Source: Agriotes lineatus (Eukaryota > Arthropoda > Insecta > Coleoptera > Elateridae). From it: a stretch of 64,000 nucleotides of DNA. Shown here piece by piece: positions 23,376 to 35,042 of this stretch. Made by a program: the position numbers and the translations under genes. Under the pieces are notes generated by a model that saw only the letters and a program-made list of their open reading frames with translations, searched no databases and had not been told where the DNA came from. Within the stretch, counting starts at the first letter, position 1. Each line of letters starts with the position of its first letter. Location: contig CALNHX010001955.1 of assembly GCA_940337035.1 (NCBI GenBank), forward strand, positions 62,001 through 126,000, read 5' to 3'.

Positions 23376-23462
23376 AGTAATTTAATAAAGGAGAGAAGCA
23401 GCTAAAAAACACAAAAATTCAGGAAGTAATTCTTCGTGATGAAATAATTCTTCGAGACGATA
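23376..23462. repeat. 87-bp block with an inverted copy at 26145-26232
   Basis: The sequence from AATTTAATAAAGGAGAGAAG to GAGACGATATA recurs as its reverse complement at about 26145-26232, with very few changes. The pair could be the ends of a roughly 2.9-kb composite element or two independent copies in opposite orientation. The large palindrome at 23460-24221 lies between them. Confidence 0.75.
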
Positions 23463-24221
23463 TACAGCCTGTTTTAAACGAAGTGTGCACTATTGCTAAC
23501 TTCTTTATTATTGGACGTACGATGTCGGTTAAATTAGCAAACTAGTAGCATTTTTTCTGTTGATTAGAATGGCTAAAACAGAAAAACAATTGAACATCGC
23601 CTTCTCGAGAAATTTGGAAAAGTTTACTTTTGTTAAATGGAACACCCTGTATATTTTTATATAAAACGATTGAAAATTGCGATCTAAACATAAAAGTTCA
23701 TATAAGGTGCGGGCCTAAAACTAACAATAACCGAGTTATTACAACTTCTTACTTTTAGACGAGGTGGCAGTGTTTGAACATTTGTTATAAAATAATTTTT
23801 TTAGTAATAGGTTTTTTCTTTTAGTAAGTTGTTTTTTAATTGTATAATAAAGGATGTTATTTAGATTTATTTACAATGTTTATTTAAACATAAATTTTAT
23901 TTTATGGATACACAGCCACCTCGTCTAAAAGTAAATAATTGGAATAACTCGGTCATTTTCAGTTTTAGGCCTACACCTTATATGAACTTTTATGTTTAGA
24001 TCACGAATTTCAATCGTTTTATATAAATATATACAGGGTGTTCCATTTAACAAAAGTAAACTTTTCCAAATTTCTCGAGAAGGCGATGTTCAATTGTTTT
24101 CTGTTTTTGTCATTCTAATCAACAGAAAAAATGCCACTAGTTTACTAGTTTAACCGATATCGTACGTTTAATAATAAAGAAGTTAGCAATAGTGCACGCT
24201 TCGTTTAAAACAGGCTGTATA
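23460..24221. repeat. Large palindrome made of two inverted MITE copies
   Basis: The outer segment 23461-23653 (TACAGCCTGTTTTAAACG to GGAACACCCTGTA) recurs inverted at about 24032-24219. The inverted symmetry continues inward for another roughly 120 bp on each side to a centre near 23850. Differences are scattered, so the duplication is not recent. No coding frame is seen. Confidence 0.85.
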
Positions 24222-24314
24222 TTTCGACATTCTAAGTGTCTTCTTCAGTCGGTATTTTTTAACCATGTTACCTGTTTGTACCGACTGAAGAAGACACTTA
24301 GAATGTCGAAATAT
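24219..24314. repeat. Perfect hairpin, 36-bp arms, 24-nt loop
   Basis: Arm 24219-24254 and arm 24279-24314 are exact reverse complements; the loop is 24255-24278. It directly abuts the end of the large palindrome. The perfect match contrasts with the drifted palindrome beside it, so it is younger or under conversion. Confidence 0.95.
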
Positions 24315-27110
24315 TGCAATGATCTGAGTGTGTTATTATAATAATTATATTATATTATGAAATAAATCAAGGATCACTACAAACTAAATATTTGCCTATT
24401 TTCACTTTAATCAAATTTAACTGAGTGACCATATCTTATAGGTTCATTGTTTACTTCAATTTTAAAAACAGTAGTTTGCCCTTTTATTTATAATACACTA
24501 ATCTGATGTAAATTGTGCTAGCTCAAAGATTTAGCATGAAACTCTAATCTCCCACAGGTTGGAGGTTCTTTTTGTCCGTTTGCAATAAGAAAATGTACGC
24601 CACTGAGCGCGTAGTTCATATGCGACGCAGTTCGCTTTTGCCTAACATGACATAAAATATATTTTCACAAAATTAGTTTCAAATGCGGGTCGCCTGGTGT
24701 TTTACTGTGATTAAAAGCAATTCAAATGAGCGAACTAACAGGTAAGATTTGAATCTGGCGCTTTATTTAAGCGTCCCTCTAGCTTTTGTTTTTAATTTCA
24801 GGTAAAATTGTCCACTGCATAAAATTGAGAATTTCCTAACCCCACTTCTACTGGAGTTTGTATTAGAATGAATTATTTGCGGATCTCATGCATTCTACTT
24901 GGAAACAACTCCGCAGCAAAGCTATTAGGTCCCTCGGTGCGTTTCTCAGTTGTAATAAATCAAATGGCTTCACACTAACCTTTTATGCCTTGTCTTAGGT
25001 GCGAGCCGATGGGCTGCCGATTGAAGAAAATGCCCAGACCTTCTCTCGCAGTAATAGGATGGACGTGTGATGCTGCTGTGATGCCCGTGGCTCTCGGCTG
25101 GAACGGCAGGAACTCCTATACAGGCTCTGGAACCCCTGGCGTAGGACGAACTGGTCTCCGAAGGCTGCGTCCTCAGGATCGGAAGGCGGCCGCAGGACAA
25201 AATATTTTAGGCAACGGATTTTGCCTTCTTCACTTGTGCATGAACACTAACTTGTCAGGAGCACTTTGGTAAATTTACATGCTTGTAAATTAATATTTAG
25301 TATGTAAAATTTATAATTAAACACAAGCCATAAATTGAATGTTAAGCATCAAACTTTTTTCATTTGTTCTCTACCAATTTTTAATTTACAAACAGGATAT
25401 TGACTTTAGTCAAATTATGTTTTTAACAATTATTAATCTTAAATCTAATACATGTTTACAATTAAATCAATTTATAAAAATTGTCTTTGTATTTTTATAA
25501 TTATTGTCTATCGATTTTTAAACGCGTTTCACACTTTAACAGGCCTTTTTTGTACACTGGGTACACTCTGATCACTGCTTCCTTTTGTGTCCATATCCTC
25601 ATTAGCTACTTGAAGATCAATGTAATGTCCATTTTCACTCGTACTTGCTGATCAAAACGCTGTTCATAATCCAGCCAAATTTTCCAATTTTATTTACCCA
25701 TTTTTATCTTGTAATTCTCTTTTATACCTGATTTTTGTGCTCATTGCACTTTCTTTGATAAGCTTTCTGTTTGATTACCTCTTTTTTAACTCGCTCAAAG
25801 AAATCATTTACTATTTATTATTACTTTAAATATTGCTATACACGCATTTAAATCTGACTTCTGTAAGAATATTTCAATTGCATATTTTAGATAATGCCAT
25901 AGTTTTATTAAAAAGCTTTAAGACCTGCAACCCTATGACAGTCAAGTTTCATTTGATTCTAGCCTTATTTACTTTATTCTAATGACAAATAATGGCTCAA
26001 TTTGTCCATTACACTTTAAACTGACACATTAGGTACAATTATACAGATTTGTGAATCATAACGACTCTGTGCTTCTATGACTTGGTATTCAACTTATTCT
26101 CATGCTATCAGAGTTGTTTTTTAAGGGCTAAATACCATCTCAATATATATCGTCTCGAAGAATTATTTCATCACGAAGAATTACTTCCTGAATTTTTGTG
26201 TTTTTTAGCTGCTCCTCTCCTTTATTAAATTATTATAAGAAATGTGGCAAAAGAAAATTGCTCATGGAAAGAAGTGTCATTGTAGAGCGCCGTTCTAGGT
26301 ATTTAAGGAAAATAGGAGAAAATGGAGTAGGAAAATGCTGGCAGTCAGATGAGGAACCAGGTGTATTATAAGAAGAATATAAGTACTATATTTGGGTCAG
26401 CATTTTTTCTCTCTTCAGCTTTTCTTTGCTCTGGCGATCTTAATGTCTATTTCCTTTGTTTAAAAACTTTTATTAGCCTTTTGGAAAATTGATAATTAGG
26501 CAATCTAATATATGTATTCTATATAATCTCTCAGTGATTTATTATCATAAAAGTATGTATTGCATTCTTATTTGTTCTATGTACTATTATTTTGGTTGCA
26601 ATGAATTTATTTAATAAGTAGTGGTTTAGTAACTGTTACATGTAAAAGAACTCAGTTGATTTTTAAAATAAAAATTTTCAATTTCCCGCGTCTACGAATG
26701 TTTATAATTTTTCTACGGAGTGTAGTTGTCAAACGGAGCTAGCGCCAGCCTTCCCTACCTGGGGTTTTGTGTGCTTGGTGGCACTGTATACGGTGTCACG
26801 AAGTTATACAACCTGTGAATCTGTGCAATAGGGGTGTGGAAATTCACAAATCTATACTCGTACGCGGGAGTAACAAATCCAAGGTCAGGTCCTAATATAC
26901 TCGTATATCAGGCAATTACGAGCCCTAACAACTATATGTTCGGCCATTTCATAATTTCTATCTAAATATTGTTTTAACATATAGTACTATTACCAGCACA
27001 ACCTATTTGTTATTATTTTTTTCATAGATTTAGGAATCGCCAGTATTGTGGTTGCTCTATGGTGATAAAATATAATAAAAAATCACAATTTATGTTTGTC
27101 AAAAAAAATT
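24315..27110. other. Unassigned AT-rich DNA
   Basis: Apart from the inverted block at 26145-26232, I find no coding or repeat structure to name. A short GC-rich island at 24985-25200 is open in frames on both strands but has no recognisable domain. Near 26760 a block reads the inverse of one near 18420. Confidence 0.5.
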
Positions 27111-27114
27111 GTGT

Positions 27115-28440
27115 TGCGCTAATACCGACAATTAAATGTTGGGCCAAAATAATATGCATTTTAGATATATCACCAAATTAAAATCTAGATAGCTTTAGAT
27201 GCTGATTTGACGTTTAGGCAAACAAAAGCATCTTGTTAACCCATATTTTAGTAAGTTTTTCAACTTTGAGTAAACAATTTGCTTAAAAATGGCTCGAGGT
27301 GTGGCAACTCCCAAAAAAGTGAGAGATTTAATAATAATCAGCATGTTTGGGCGGGGGGAAAAAAATGAGGCAAAAACTTGCAGTTATCAAAATCTACGGT
27401 AACTTCCATCATAAAATCATATGGTGAAAACGGTAACACAGATATTAAGAGAAAAAGCTCAGAACGTTTGTGTTTAGTTTCGGATCGACAAAGAAGAAAG
27501 GTAGTTAAAACCTGCAAAAATAACAGAAGAGGCACTTTATGAGAAATAACGGCTGAGTGGAATGAGGCTACAGGATTGTTTCTTTCCAGGGAAACTTGTA
27601 GAAAGTGGATACATAAGAGTGGCCTGGGTTTTTATAAGGTAATTTTATCGATGTCAAATTTTTCATTATTGTAGGAATAGAAATATATAACATTTTAGGC
27701 TAAAGAAAAACCATTATTGACCCAACGTCAGAAAAAAAACCGTTTGGCTTGGTGTAAGGAACGGCGATCATGGACACAGGAGCAATTCAATTATTTTCAG
27801 TGACGAGTCGAAATTTGATGTGTGTGTGGGGGATAATCCAAAAAGAGTAATTAGAAACAAGAAAGATGCGTTTCATAAGGATTGTTGAAAACGTACTGTC
27901 AAGTTTCTTTTGGGGCTTATGATATGGGGCTGTATCTCCGCAAAGGGCGTAGGAAATATGCAGTTCATCAACGGAACCGTTAACGCTGTAAAATACCAAG
28001 AGATACTAGAAAATAACTTAATTCCCAGTATTGACAAATTGTATCCAGCGGTGCAATTTATCTTCCAACAAGATGGAGCATCAAGCCATACAGCTAAAAC
28101 CACCGGAATGTGGTTTGAAAACCATAACATGACAGTATTGGATTGGCCTTCCAGCAGTTCAAACTTAAACGTCATCGAAACCCTTTGGCACAAAATGAAA
28201 CAGAAACTGAGAAACAATCCACAGAGAACTCAGGAAGGTTTGAGGGCTAAACTTCAAGAAGTATGCGACTCAGGGACAGAAGAATTTCAATCTCTTGGAA
28301 ATTCCATGCCTAAAAGAATTCGAGCAATAATTGCAGCAAAAGGCGGTGTTACACTCGATTAAAATAGTTAAATTGTTACTTCTTATTATGACATTTTATT
28401 TTGGTCGAACAATTAAGTGTCGGTTTTAGGTCAATAATAG
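27115..28440 (+). mobile_element. Tc1-like DNA transposon
   Basis: The left end (CTAATACCGACAATTAA, then CCAAAATAATATG, 27118-27165) matches the right end inverted (CATTTTATTTTGGTCG, then TTAAGTGTCGGTTTTAG, to about 28432). These are diverged terminal inverted repeats flanking a transposase remnant. A compound foldback insertion begins immediately to the right. Confidence 0.75.
27290..28362 (+). pseudogene. Tc1-like transposase, frameshifted, with a candidate intron
   Basis: It starts with ATG at 27290 (MARGVATPKKVRDL). Helix-turn-helix blocks follow in several frames. The catalytic domain is best kept at 27910-28362: second aspartate in QQDGASSHTA, then 34 residues to the glutamate of NVIETLW, the DD34E spacing of Tc1. 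The usual D-L-N-P block reads N-L-N-V. At 27639-27698 a 60-nt stretch begins GT, ends TTTTAG, contains an in-frame stop, and its removal joins two conserved blocks in frame. The N-terminal half has several stops. Confidence 0.8.
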
Positions 28441-28446
28441 TAGTTT

Positions 28447-28765
28447 GTATACCAAGGCACTGAAGTTTAACTTTTTATCACGAATGTGGATTTAGTTGCC
28501 GAGGCCCGTAGGGCCAAGGCAAATAAACCACATGAGGGATAAAAAGGAACTTCAGTGCCGAGGTGTACACTATGTTTTATTTGAAATCGAGAAATCGTGA
28601 AATTACAACATTTTAACCAACTTTTGTAGGTTATGTTCGGTCGATTGACATTTATCTGTCGTCTCGCCACCTACAAATAATCGTAAAACAATGGATTACT
28701 TCACTGCCGATTTCTCGTATTTTAATGACGATTTCGGCGTACTTCACTGCCGATTTCAAATAAAA
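28447..28765. mobile_element. Compound foldback insertion 4
   Basis: A palindrome spans about 28447-28569 (arms around GGCACTGAAG and CTTCAGTGCC, centre GGCCCGTAGGGCC). It is followed by a perfect 15-bp inverted pair, TTTTATTTGAAATCG at 28575-28589 and its complement at 28751-28765. A CACTGCCGATTTC block is duplicated inside. The architecture equals that of insertions 1-3. Confidence 0.75.
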
Positions 28766-28937
28766 TATTTTTTTACAAACAAAAAAAATGTGATTTTCTG
28801 ATATATTTTATTATCATAGAGTAGCCAGAATCATTGTTCTTCTAAAATTAAAAAAATAAATACATTAATAAATATCTTTTAACAGTAACAGTATATTGAA
28901 AAAAAAATAGATAGAAATTATGAAGTGGCCGAACATA

Positions 28938-29887
28938 TAACGTATGTAACAAAAGTTTTGGGAAAAAGTTTGTGTGCGTATATTTAGTTCAAATTCAAAT
29001 TTATTCAAAAAACGCTTAAAATATGTTGATCTGACATCCATAGTAACATTAATAACAACACTATATAATGGTAAGCTTTCATTATTTTCAATGGCTCGCA
29101 ATTCTGTCATCACATGTCGCATAAGCTCTTGGACAGAATTTACATCACTTTTATAATCTTTTGAAATATTCTGCGACGAAGTTGTACCTTATTTTGTGCA
29201 TCCCAGCCATTGCTGTACACCTTTCTGCTTAGTAAAGCTCAAAAATCCTTAATATGTCTTGTATGAAGAATATTGGGTGGGTTATCATGTTTTGGTATAA
29301 ATGGAACATTGTGCTGATTCAGTCAATCTCTCGTGGTTCTGGCATAATGGCAAAAAGCCAAGTCTGGCCAAAATATTACTTCATTAGCAGCATGTGTATT
29401 TTGGGCACTTACGTCTTTTGAGAGTTTAAAGGATTACGATGCAATTCTCCATGCACAATCATATATGAAACATGAAAATGTCGACCAAACCACCGAACTA
29501 ATGTTTTTACGCTGTCTTTAGCTCTTCTTACCATTTTGTCGACAATCCGTGCGGACATCTTTTAGGGCCTTGACTTTTAGGTAAACTTACACAAGGTATT
29601 CCTTGTTCGCATTCTCTTATAGTTCGATAAATTATTGAAATTAGCACATTTTGGCGTCTGAAGATGTTGACAATATCGCGCTTAGGCATTCGTCCGACCA
29701 ATTGATAAATAGTTATTCAGATTTCAAGTTTGTAAAACATTTTGATCAGTGTAATTGCAAAATTTGTATGCTTATCATAAATTCTGATATCTATAGAGCT
29801 TTTGTTTCCAATGGCAACTTGATAATGCATCGTTTAATTATATTTCTCAAGCTTCAAAAAAATTCTCAAAACTTTTGTTACATACGT
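28938..29887 (-). mobile_element. Internally deleted mariner-type element
   Basis: The ends ACGTATGTAACAAAAGTTTTG (from about 28938) and its complement (to about 29885) are flanked by TA on both sides, the mariner target. On the minus strand, transposase fragments appear across frames: RRQNVLISIIYRTIRECEQG near 29650, KRRKCPKYT near 29420, a catalytic-region fragment near 29360, and the C-terminal EL-RAI-NN block near 29080. The length of about 950 bp and the missing central catalytic segment show deletion. Confidence 0.75.
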
Positions 29888-30458
29888 TAGTTGTTAGGAC
29901 ACGTAATATATCTTACCCACGAAATGAAGACGGAACCCATAGCCGTTCTAGATATAGGTAGGTACCTTTCACAGACTATTGTCTATCTTCTTTTTTTAAC
30001 TATTTCATCTACTTTATAAGAAATTACAAAAATGTTGGCCTTATTAGATTTAAAATAGCGTATAATTTTAAAATAAATCTGTACACAAACAAAAATGTAG
30101 CTATCGTTTGTCTAATACAAAAGATGCGGATCGAACAAAGAATATATTAAGATAAATACCTCATTATTATATGTAAGTAGGTATAAAAAATCTCAAGGCG
30201 AAAATAAATGGTTTCATTTTCTACAATAAAGGCGTTGGGAAATTGGATATGGAGCACAATAGTATCTTTTTTCGTTCTTATAACACATTGCACTATTGTA
30301 AGTGATATATTGTGTATCTACTGCATGGTTGTAACAAAATACATAAGTATCGCACTTTAATGTATCTTTTACATGGTATGGTAAACAGCAGAATATGGTT
30401 TAGTTAAGCTAAGTAGTATTAACGTTTGCGAAGTTAATGTCCCATTATAATTTGCTAG
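29888..30458. other. AT-rich DNA between mariner and Gypsy-B
   Basis: No coding frame, tandem array or inverted repeat that I can support. Confidence 0.5.
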
Positions 30459-30462
30459 CACT

Positions 30463-31703
30463 TGTTACGATGTTTTAACATGTTAATTCGCTGGCTATAT
30501 TTCTCAACTAAAATAAGCAAAAGCAGATACCTGGAGGGCACGTCTAGCTCAAGTCGAAGACGGCGTGCAGTGAATTAAATGAAGGAAACCGGGAGGGCGC
30601 CAGCGAATCCAGAGAAACAATCAACCAGGTATCTCAAATGCTTAATCAGACGATTCGCAGACTGAGTTCTTACAATGGGCTAAGAACTATAGCTGCAAAA
30701 GAACGTTATACGGCAACATTGAAAGAAACTACATATAGTTCTCAAGTATCACAGTTTAATTATAATCTTTGGCTCGGAGAAGTCGACAAATGACCCAATA
30801 GGGTCTACAGCAAGTAATACTTAAATTTTCATGGAAAATGCAGGATACAATCGGAGGAAAAGCCTCTCAATAATTTACAGTTACACACTAAAAATACTTG
30901 GACGTACACACATTGTCATGGGCCTTTACTTTCGGCTAGTGTCCAAGTTATCGCCTAGCTGGTACAGGTAGTTGAAAGTAGATCCGTGGCCTGGGGCAGT
31001 TTAATTCATAGGCTCAACATGGCTCGCAAAGGGGGCTTGATGGGTGTCCCTAGTGTTAGGTGTGCTTTCATGAGGTTCACGGAAGCTCTGCTTTTCGACA
31101 CCAGCGGTTAATAGCCCAGCATAACGATGGGGCCCTGATTAGCCAAGGCGGCCTTAAACGAGGTCGCCGGAGGAAGAATCCCTCAGCTGCCAAATTCCGG
31201 ATCGTGGATTGTAGCTCGGCACGTCAAGCTGACAACAAAATTGAACCCTAAGCGAAGCACTAGAATGCCGATAAGGACTTACCCCGTATGGGCGTGCAAG
31301 AGGTGCTACCATCAAAAAGAGTCCGCCAAAACAGACGCGGCGTTTACAAATCGCCCAAAACTACGTCGTCAAGAGGAGAATCCGCCGAGGGCGTTTATTT
31401 TTCAAACATAACTAAATTAACCTCTTGAACGACTTCGAAGATGGTAGCGGCTACGAACGGCACCAAATTTCCAACAGCTAAGGCCTCAGAATAACGCTCG
31501 TAACCCGGAAACTCGCCAAAGAAACAAAAACTTATCGGGGAACGGAACCATGTCCCTATCAGCGAACAAAAGTTCCTAACTCAGGAGCGCGCGGAATTTG
31601 AATCTACCCACAGAGTTACAATTCGGAGAGCGCTTCCCATGAAGTTACAAAAAAAAGCAGAGTGAAGCGATAAATCTAACGAAAGCGCCATTTTAACGTA
31701 ACA
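30463..31703 (-). repeat. 3' LTR of Gypsy-B
   Basis: A 1241-bp LTR bounded by TGTTACG and CGTAACA. It matches 39901-41141 with about ten substitutions by eye (roughly 0.8%). CACT at 30459-30462 is repeated at 41142-41145, so this is a complete insertion with a 4-bp target duplication. On the minus strand this is the downstream LTR. Confidence 0.95.
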
Positions 31704-32264
31704 ACTCCCCCCTTACCACAACAGAAAAATTTCCTAGAAATTTTTCGATAAGGCTATCGCGAAACCGTCACTAGCTCGAAGCAACTACACATAAAAAAAA
31801 ATGAAAAGAAAGGCACCAAAGGCCTCAACCATCACCCACGTAAAAACCCTAATAACCCCCACCACAATACAACAATACCCGGAGAGACGGGCGCGAACCC
31901 GAGCGGAACCCGCAACCGGACCTCCTCCACGACAGGGATCGAGACTGCTCGTCGCTGCTGGATGGTAAAGCTGCGCCGGTGAACAGTCCCGTGGCAACCC
32001 GTCGCCAAGAAGTCCCAACCACCAGAACCGCTCAACACCCCCACCACGTCCCCCACAAGCAACCCCCCCTGACAACTTCCTAACAAACAAACCAAACCCC
32101 GAAGCGGAAGCAAAACCCCACAGTTAAGGCACTGTTAGACCGAAAACCAATAACCCTTCCCACGAATAAATCCAACAACCCGGAAAGCAAGATAAAAATG
32201 CTCCCTAAAGTGACCTTCCCTACAGTGCCCAACCAACCACCCTAAATATAACGAGAGAGGACCA
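31704..32264 (-). other. Gypsy-B polypurine tract and 3' untranslated region
   Basis: On the minus strand a purine run with six G (31704-31714) directly precedes the LTR and is the likely plus-strand primer. The rest, up to the integrase end, is C-rich on the plus strand. Glycine-rich frames at 31785-32113 follow from this composition and show no env-like features. Confidence 0.7.
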
Positions 32265-32675
32265 TTACGTCACAGCGGAGTCATCATAAGGTTTCAAGTC
32301 CTTCGCATGCCAAGTACCTTTCAGAACAAGCCCGTCTGGATCTTTTAGCTCATAGACCCAACGGGAGAACTTCCGATTGACATAAAAAGGGCCAATATAT
32401 TTAGAGGCGAGCTTCGCCGTGAACTGACGAGCGGCATCAGACAGAACGTAATTTCTACGCAACACGGGCTGTCCCGGAACATATTCCAAAGGACGCCGAC
32501 GAAGGTCATAACGGGCCTTAGAATTCTGATACGCCTTTCCCAATCGGCGCTTGACCTCAGCGTACAATTTGCTCAAAAAGGCGGCACGCGTGTCTAGGTC
32601 TCGACCGCGATCGAACTGAAATTCCGGATCTTGTAAAGAGGGGATAACGGTCGGCCTTACCTTTTGGCGAAAGTT
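32265..32675 (-). pseudogene. pol: Gypsy-B integrase C-terminal part, separated by insertion
   Basis: The minus-strand frame carries the end of integrase, with a KARYDLRRRPLEY block and a GTWHAKDLKPY block like the Gypsy-A tail at 6540. It resumes in frame exactly where the main pol frame is broken at 35042. The two parts were one gene before the 2.37-kb insertion. Confidence 0.85.
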
Positions 32676-35042
32676 ATATTTGATGTTTTGCCGGCTGGTA
32701 ACTATCGGCCTAATTGGGCTAGCTCGCCGCGAGGGTCGCAGGGTTCCAGCTACGCTGAAAAAGTATAATAAAAAAAAGGAGTGGGCGCCAGGTCCTCGAC
32801 TCAGTTCTAATCCTTATGCCAGACCGTGCACAAGGTCAAGACAATTTCCAGCAGCACGAAGAAAACAATCAAATCAACCACCAAAGAAAATATCACAGCT
32901 TTATTAATAAATGGTGGGTATGTACTATAGTGCAAATACAAATATAAATGTACAACAAATCAGGCAGGCGTTCAAATACATATAAGTAACCATACGATGT
33001 ACCAATTATAAATTTCAATGTAAATGTATATATATATATATCTAAATAAATTACTACAAATGCATGCAAAAAGAAGAAATGTAGTTTCGGGCCGAAAATA
33101 AATATTACCATGCAAATATTCATAAAGCAAAATTTAGGCCGCGAATTGTTGGACGATACAAACACTCTAAAAAGAAACGAGAGTACGCAGGGCGTCGCGG
33201 AGACAATTAAAATAATTTAAATTGATTAAGCGCGGGTCACGGAGCGAGTTTAAAATTTCGCGTATACCGGCTCAGAGCAATACAAAACCACCTTGGCTAA
33301 CGTTTCAACCCCGAAGTATAGCCCCCGAAGGTTAGCTAAATGACGCTATATCTATATTCAAAATTTTCTAAAGGGCGGAATCAGCGTGCGTTTGCGTGGC
33401 CACACATGAACGACGGTGTCCATATTAAAAATGCATTAAGTGTACGTATGTATATTTATATGCTAAAGAAAGCAAAGGCTTGGATTTGCCCCTTACTCGG
33501 TTAACGGAGATCTGCAAATAATCACAATGCTCCCGAAGTGGGCTCACGAGACACTGCTACTGTAGTGTGCCTATCTTCACGGCGAAGGTTTGACATGAAA
33601 ATATTAATTACTGTCTTGTGATGAAAATAGCGAGGCTTTAAGGCGTCCGAACTGTGTTATGCAAGCGGGTGAGTAGAAGCGACGTCCAGAAAGGACACAA
33701 GTGAAGCTCAAAGCTACAAGTTCTACTCTATAAATTTTTCAGATAACACAGAGGTCAATAAGGTTAGGAGACCCGAAGGCACAAACGGAGCAATACACAG
33801 GTAAACCTTATGACCTCAATTTAGCAAGTAGCAGAGGGTATCCGCATATCATTGCGCGGCGGCCCTAACATTTAATTGCACAAATTCCAAATATTACTAA
33901 ACTAACGATGCACGAAACCTACTATCGCACAATCCGTGCTGACAAAATCACACGTGCCCGAAGTGCTAACGGCATGAAACAGTATGATTCAATTATAAAG
34001 TACAACAGGCGCAATGCATATTATCTACAATAACGTCTTGCCTGCAGGAAAGTTCACCAGAACCTAATCTCTCCGTTCGCTCCCCCTGTGGTTGGACGTA
34101 GCTAGAGAGAAGCAACGATGACGGCTGCAGCTGCGGGGTGCAGTGCCAGCTATGGAGGTTGCAAGATGACTTGCAGGTGAGTGTAAAGCAGTTGCTCAAT
34201 CTTCAGCGTTGCCCACGAGAGTTGCAAAATTCACAGGCGATGCGACTATCTTAGGGGCCCAGTGCATCGGGCTGGATTCGAGCAGGGTGCAGTCGAACGG
34301 GGTAGGTCTACTCCAGACAGGAAGGATTTCAAACAGATGGGGAGTGTTTTAACTCCCACCGGGAATTTGGCTAAAAACGCACAGAACCCAAATGTATTCC
34401 CGATTAAGAAGAAACTGGCCTAATCTTACCTCAAGCTGGGGGTCGAGCCGAAAGAAGCGTGCTAAAGTCGGTTCCAGGAGATCCGCCAAAAGCGAAGGGA
34501 TGCACGTAAGTAGCTAACTAATCATTACGAACATCCACGATAACGCAGAAATGCTTCCAGATCCCTCAAACAATCTATTCGAAGAGGCGAGCCCTACCAA
34601 AGGGCTATGAAGCACTTAGCTGCAGAGGAACACCTACTAGCACGACAATTTAGCTTGAAAAGAAAGCCGAAAAATTCAAAAACCCAGCCCACAGGTCATC
34701 TGATAACAAAAATTTGGGCCAGAAGATGCCAAAAAACCAGTCAGGCAAGTTTGACTGCAGGAAAAGATAACATTGCTCTAGCAACAAATGGAATAGTTAA
34801 AAATAATTTGTATCACCGGTTGCCTAGCGGCCATACCCAAATATTTGTAGAAATATAGCAAGAATAAACCTAATTTGCAAAATATGAGTAATTAAACGAG
34901 GGATTGCTTACGAAACTGCATGATAATTATAGGAAAATAATTAAAAATAAGATACAGCTAATTATACCTAGTTTAAAGCTTGCAAAAATTGACAAAAGCC
35001 AACCATAAATATTCAAGTTCAGAAATTCAGCTAGCGAAAGTT
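32676..35042. mobile_element. Unclassified 2.37-kb insertion in Gypsy-B integrase
   Basis: GCGAAAGTT at 32667-32675 is repeated at 35034-35042. The integrase frame continues across the gap if one repeat and the intervening DNA are removed. An 8-9 bp target duplication fits a hAT-like or other DNA element, but I see no clear terminal inverted repeats and no transposase. Contents: an AT dinucleotide patch near 33030, a GC-rich segment near 34040-34300, and no long ORF. Confidence 0.6.

Noticed and set aside
24985..25272. GC-rich island open on both strands, possible host exon
   Set aside because: No recognisable domain, splice sites not convincing, and both strands equally open.
31060..31251. 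63-codon ORF also present at 40498-40689
   Set aside because: It lies in the LTRs of Gypsy-B, so duplication reflects the LTR copies; no domain.
31785..32113. Possible env gene of Gypsy-B
   Set aside because: Glycine-rich frames caused by C-rich plus-strand DNA, without signal peptide, sequons or a heptad region.
32676..35042. The integrase gap as a spliceosomal intron
   Set aside because: The borders lack GT-AG in the minus-strand sense and are a 9-bp direct repeat, which fits insertion better.
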